A stretch of DNA of 64,000 nt from Lachnoclostridium phytofermentans ISDg. GTDB taxonomy: Bacteria > Bacillota > Clostridia > Lachnospirales > Lachnospiraceae. Every line of letters begins with the position of its first letter. The stretch's first letter is position 1. The notes under the pieces are model-generated. The model did no database searches. It saw only the letters and a list, made by a program, of their open reading frames with translations, and was not told the DNA's origin. The DNA lies in assembly GCF_000018685.1 (NCBI RefSeq), contig NC_010001.1:3562001-3626000 (forward strand). Reading direction: 5' to 3'. Both the position numbers and the translations under genes were made by a program. This document shows positions 60,743 to 64,000 of the stretch, one piece after another.

Positions 60743-62881
60743 CTAACCTTTGTTATAGGCTTGGGCTGTATTATTAAGCTCCTCGCCAATCTTTTCAGAT
60801 AGATAGTCTATCATTCCGTCAAGGTCTTGATTGTTTGTTACGGTATTGTTTACGCCGCCCATCTCAACCTTTATTGATGCTGTGGTAAATCTATTGATAG
60901 AATCTCGTTCTGCAGCGTCTCGAAGATATTTCAATTCTTCATTTGTTGCAGTTACAGAATTCTTTATATCACCTGTGTTATCAGCAATTTTACTTACGTT
61001 TCCAGGAACATATGAAAAATCACCATACTGATCTGTCATTCCACCAAACATTCCACTTATTTTATCATCAATACCTTCACCGAATTTATATCCTGCGTCC
61101 CAAGCGTCACCATATGCAATTCTTGCATCGATAGTTGGTGCATTTCTGTCAAGAGTTATTGCTTTATCATTTTTACCCCAAGCAAGAACACTGTCCTGTA
61201 ATGAATTAAGTCCTCCTGTCCAGTTTGTACCGAAGATTGCATCTATTATTTTAGTGACCACTTTTCCAAGTGAAAGGAACCATGAAATAATCTGTCCAAT
61301 CAGGTTAGCAACTGAATCACCGAAGCTATTGAAACCGCCATCGAAGACATTCAGAACCCACTCGATTATTCCAATCCAAGGCTCAACAAAAAGCGTCCAT
61401 AATAATTGAATAATCCCATTGAGTACGCCTATAACAGTGTTCCATATGAATGCACCCAGCCAGGCAATCGAACCTGCAATAATACCCGTTGCAGAAACAG
61501 TAGAACCTGTGACCTTATTAATAGCAGCCACAACCGCATACAGAACAGCAATGATTGCAATAATTGCAATGATTATCCATGTAATAGGCGAAGCAAGAAG
61601 TGCAGCATTAAAACCATATTGTGCGGCTGTAGCACTTGCTTTTGCCTTAGCCTCTGCCATCTCTGCCGCTGTAAGTGCTGTATTTGCTGCGGCCGCTGCA
61701 TATGCTCTTACAGCTGCAATACCCTTAGATATGTTACTTATTACTTCAAGTGCATTTGTAATTGCCATTGCAATTGAATATGCTGTTAATGCAGCAACAA
61801 TACCATAAATTATTGGTGAAATTATAGGCCAGTTATCAGCTATAAAGCTATACATTGTGCTTGCAACTTCGATTACTCTATTGATTACAAATATAATCTT
61901 TTCAATCCCTGACGCAAATCCATGAAGTACTTGTTCTATTTGTGGCATATTTGAACGAATCGTGTCAAACAATGAAAGCACAGCCGGGTATAATTCCGCT
62001 CCAATTTCCCTACGAATTCCAACAAAATCATTCTTCATCTGTATAATCACTCCTTGTGGAGTATTTGCCATCTGCACAGCCAGATCTGCCCATGACTGAT
62101 TGATTACATCTTCAATTACTAAGGCTTTTTGCATGTCAGTGCCTTTTTCGATTATTTTTTGCTGTGCTTCCGACAATTCAAATCCTTTTTTCTTTAATCC
62201 ATCATATGTCCCATCTAGGGCCTTACCAAGTTGTGTTGCATACTCAACCATCTGCTGGTAGCCAACCTCACCACCACCTGACATACCTGCAGCATAATTT
62301 GCCAGTGTACCCATCATGGATTGAATAGCTTTTGTATCCTTAATATAAGTTGATAATTCTGCGGCGCCACCAATCATTGTTTCATCGCCATAAAGCGAAT
62401 ATCCTTGAACGGTGGAAGCTGTATTTTTCAATTTATCAAATGCATCATCCGCAGCACCTATATTACTAAGTACAGTTTGTAATTGCCTTTCTGCATTTGT
62501 TGAAACATTAGTTAAATCTAATGACTCATGAACCCAATTAATCGAGCTCTTAGCAGCTGCTATTCCCAAAAAGGCACCAACAGCATTTTTTATTGTGGAA
62601 CCTAGGTTGCCTGCATAATTAGTTCCGTTCTGGACTTCTCGATTAAATCCTTGCTGTGCTTCTTCATTCCTCTTAATGCTGCCATGAATTTCTTCCATTT
62701 GTTTGTTTGCTAAATCAACGGACCTTCTTGCATTATCAATTGCGCTAGTATCAAAACCTCGATTTATTGCACCATCAACATCTTGTAATGAGCCAATAAC
62801 ATTATCAACAGCACTTATGATATTGTTCAATGGGCTTGACATTCTATCAACTATGTTTATTTGGGTCGAAATGCCTGCCAT
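60743..62881 (-). CDS. Tail tape-measure protein
   Basis: A 712-residue protein: N-terminal MAGISTQINIVDRMSSPLNN and coiled regions typical of tape-measure proteins, a middle with GYSLYGDETMIGGAAELSTYIKD, a set of hydrophobic helices (about 350-520) and a C-terminal helical tail. Length sets the tail at roughly 100 nm if the usual 1.5 angstrom per residue applies (an estimate). GGGGGTG precedes the ATG. It lies downstream of the chaperone pair as expected. Confidence 0.9.
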   Translation of the reverse strand: MAGISTQINIVDRMSSPLNNIISAVDNVIGSLQDVDGAINRGFDTSAIDNARRSVDLANKQMEEIHGSIKRNEEAQQGFNREVQNGTNYAGNLGSTIKNAVGAFLGIAAAKSSINWVHESLDLTNVSTNAERQLQTVLSNIGAADDAFDKLKNTASTVQGYSLYGDETMIGGAAELSTYIKDTKAIQSMMGTLANYAAGMSGGGEVGYQQMVEYATQLGKALDGTYDGLKKKGFELSEAQQKIIEKGTDMQKALVIEDVINQSWADLAVQMANTPQGVIIQMKNDFVGIRREIGAELYPAVLSLFDTIRSNMPQIEQVLHGFASGIEKIIFVINRVIEVASTMYSFIADNWPIISPIIYGIVAALTAYSIAMAITNALEVISNISKGIAAVRAYAAAAANTALTAAEMAEAKAKASATAAQYGFNAALLASPITWIIIAIIAIIAVLYAVVAAINKVTGSTVSATGIIAGSIAWLGAFIWNTVIGVLNGIIQLLWTLFVEPWIGIIEWVLNVFDGGFNSFGDSVANLIGQIISWFLSLGKVVTKIIDAIFGTNWTGGLNSLQDSVLAWGKNDKAITLDRNAPTIDARIAYGDAWDAGYKFGEGIDDKISGMFGGMTDQYGDFSYVPGNVSKIADNTGDIKNSVTATNEELKYLRDAAERDSINRFTTASIKVEMGGVNNTVTNNQDLDGMIDYLSEKIGEELNNTAQAYNKG

Positions 62882-62899
62882 TCACATTCACCCCCAATT

Positions 62900-63073
62900 C
62901 TATTTCTTTTTTATTTTTGCTCTTTCCTTTTTCTCATTCTCAACCCTGATTTTAATAGATGCGATAATGAAGGCTTTTTCATTTTCATCCATAGCCGCAT
63001 ATGTTGAAGGCAATATTTTAAGTTTGTGAAGACAGTAATACGCATAAGTGGCATCAGAGTCTTCGTTTATTAG
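62900..63073 (-). CDS. Frameshift extension (T part) of the tail-assembly chaperone
   Basis: A 57-residue frame without its own start, reached by slipping -1 at A AAA AAC (63079-63073). It begins LINEDSDATYAYYCLHKLKI and ends in a basic KKERAKIKKK, then TAG. Gene G-T type frameshifts between the tube and tape-measure genes are conserved among long-tailed phages; the fused product is a chaperone for the tape measure. The open, codon-plausible frame with no start codon supports this. Confidence 0.8.
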   Translation of the reverse strand, partial: LINEDSDATYAYYCLHKLKILPSTYAAMDENEKAFIIASIKIRVENEKKERAKIKKK

Positions 63074-63501
63074 TTTTTTGCTTCTTCCACCTTGTCATCC
63101 ATAGTGGTTGTGAATCCATTGAACTGCTGAACGAAATTAGCAAAGTCTCCGTATTCGCCAGGATCATCTACCATTTCTTTTAAAAGTTCTTCAGGAGTCA
63201 TGACGCCGTAAGAATCTTGAAGCTCCTTGTCATTTAGATTTGGTTCAATAACAGCTGCACAAATCATTTTTGCAATGTACTTAGAGGTGTTTACCTTTGG
63301 TCTAAACATGTTAGGCTTACCAGTTACAGGCACATCCATTGTGCAGTCCTCTCTAATTGCATCATTTTCTCTTGTCGTCAATGGCTTAATCGACCAAAGC
63401 AAAGGATTTCCTTTTTCATCTGTTAACGACTTGGTCGCAGGGTAAGTAGTATTTTCCTTCTGTACCTTGTTCTGTTTCATAAATCTATTAAAATTTGACA
63501 T
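63070..63501 (-). CDS. xkdN: Tail-assembly chaperone, G part (XkdN-like)
   Basis: A 143-residue protein: SLTDEKGNPLLWSIKPLTTRENDAIREDC, IAKMICAAVIEPNLNDKELQDSYGV and MTPEELLKEMVDDPGEYGDFANFVQQFNGF resemble XkdN and related chaperones. It ends KVEEAKN just after a slippery AAAAAAC, giving also a 200-residue fusion with the frame at 62900-63073. AGGTG precedes the ATG. It sits between tail tube and tape measure. Confidence 0.88.
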   Translation of the reverse strand: MSNFNRFMKQNKVQKENTTYPATKSLTDEKGNPLLWSIKPLTTRENDAIREDCTMDVPVTGKPNMFRPKVNTSKYIAKMICAAVIEPNLNDKELQDSYGVMTPEELLKEMVDDPGEYGDFANFVQQFNGFTTTMDDKVEEAKN

Positions 63502-63539
63502 AATATTTTCACCTATCCTTTTATTTTTTTAAAAGAAAA

Positions 63540-63565
63540 GACCCCTGTTAATTAAATCAGGGGTC
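63540..63565 (-). terminator. Terminator-like hairpin between tube and chaperone genes
   Basis: GACCCCTG pairs with CAGGGGTC; the minus-strand flank is TTTTCTTTTAAAAAAATAAAA. Probably a partial terminator that makes tube protein more abundant than the downstream products, as in several phages. Confidence 0.75.
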
Positions 63566-63571
63566 AAAGTA

Positions 63572-64000
63572 TTAAAGCATACCACTAAGAATTTTGAAAG
63601 CTTCAGGCATATTGAAGTCTTCAAAAGTGAAATCCATATCTTCATCAAGATATTCACCATCGGCATCAAACTTTGCCAATATACCGCCATCGATATTACA
63701 GTCAATGAAAACCATTGTCTGCCTTCCGGCTGCACTTGTTTTGTCCTCGTTGGTTACTTGAATTTCAAAATAAACATCTTCGCCTGTGTTCTTGAAGTCA
63801 ATCATCATCTGTCTGAAAATACTTGTATTGTAATGGAAGGTTGCTGAACCAGTTCCTTTCCATCCAGTAGACTTGTTTCCCGCACCAGTCTTACCAAGAA
63901 TAGGTATTTCTGTTTTAGTCTTCTCAAACTTTGCTTCGAAATTGATCGCTTGCATAAAATTGTATCTATTTCTTCCGATTGTAACGAAACATTGTGCTAA
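63572..64000 (-). CDS. xkdM: Phage tail tube protein (XkdM), N-terminus beyond the window
   Basis: At least 142 residues. The in-frame sequence continues from the apparent ATG at 63955 to the right edge (LAQCFVTIGRNRYNFMQAIN), and the alignment I can recall with XkdM places that Met internally (EANVEKNKSEV matches EAKFEKTKTEI). Other family elements are TGWKGTGSATFHYNTSIFRQMM and DFTFEDFNMPEAFKIL. It forms the inner tube of the contractile tail. The true start must lie upstream of 64000. Confidence 0.88.
   Translation of the reverse strand, partial: LAQCFVTIGRNRYNFMQAINFEAKFEKTKTEIPILGKTGAGNKSTGWKGTGSATFHYNTSIFRQMMIDFKNTGEDVYFEIQVTNEDKTSAAGRQTMVFIDCNIDGGILAKFDADGEYLDEDMDFTFEDFNMPEAFKILSGML

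Noticed and set aside
61406..61808. Two overlapping plus-strand frames of 123 and 129 codons opposite the tape-measure gene
   Set aside because: Antisense shadows of an Ala/Ile-rich coding segment; Cys/Asn-rich or Ala-rich composition, no ribosome site.

Overview
The window looks like chromosome of a low-GC, spore-forming anaerobe of the Clostridia, most likely a plant-polysaccharide-degrading Lachnospiraceae close to Lachnoclostridium (Clostridium) phytofermentans. The clues are strong AGGAGG-type ribosome sites, a SpoVB-type flippase, NfnAB, an IscS/IscU pair with MnmA, a PL9 pectate lyase, a DUF5688 gene and a PBSX-like prophage. No database search was possible, so the species call is inference.

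Layout. 1-7.3 kb holds housekeeping genes: the end of rqcH, hisK followed by 45-bp repeats, a nucleotidyltransferase, mnmA, iscU/iscS and spoVB-like. 7.5-17.3 kb is an accessory stretch with an ORC/CDC6-like ATPase, a tiny zinc-ribbon protein, a CYP152 peroxygenase, a regulator fusing an HTH to what reads as a complete desulfoferrodoxin, a GIY-YIG protein, proC, an AraC remnant and a flavin amine oxidase. 17.7-20.4 kb has two secreted proteins: a helveticin-J-like protein, and a PL9 pectate lyase behind a cre-like operator. 21.1-28.2 kb is a defence island: a tight operon of cytosine-5 DNA methyltransferase, ParB/Srx-like protein, SNF2-type helicase and GYD...EVK nuclease, with a second nuclease of the same type downstream. 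I do not recognise this combination as a named system, and it is my main candidate for an undescribed one.

29-52 kb returns to core genes: metA (Glu111, predicted acetyl-CoA dependent), a frameshifted IS110 element, a divergent ligA, rluF with an 11-residue repeat tail, tRNA-Arg(CCG), a GGDEF-EAL protein, nfnAB, asnB, a GHKL/LytTR two-component pair, an SPFH/NfeD pair and a GPH sugar symporter. An intergenic segment at 37.80-37.93 kb folds on paper into a multi-branched RNA with two competing pairings. A roughly 43-bp palindromic repeat recurs in several intergenic regions, often beside terminators.

52.3 kb to the right edge: a P-type calcium ATPase gene is cut off at its conserved PEGLP motif by a prophage that runs past the window. 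Reading from the right edge, the late genes are tail tube, tail-assembly chaperone with a programmed -1 frameshift, tape measure, LysM and hub proteins, baseplate genes, fibres, holin and endolysin, ending at the attachment junction. This is a contractile-tail (PBSX/Xkd-like) module. Capsid, sheath, replication and integrase genes would lie beyond 64 kb.
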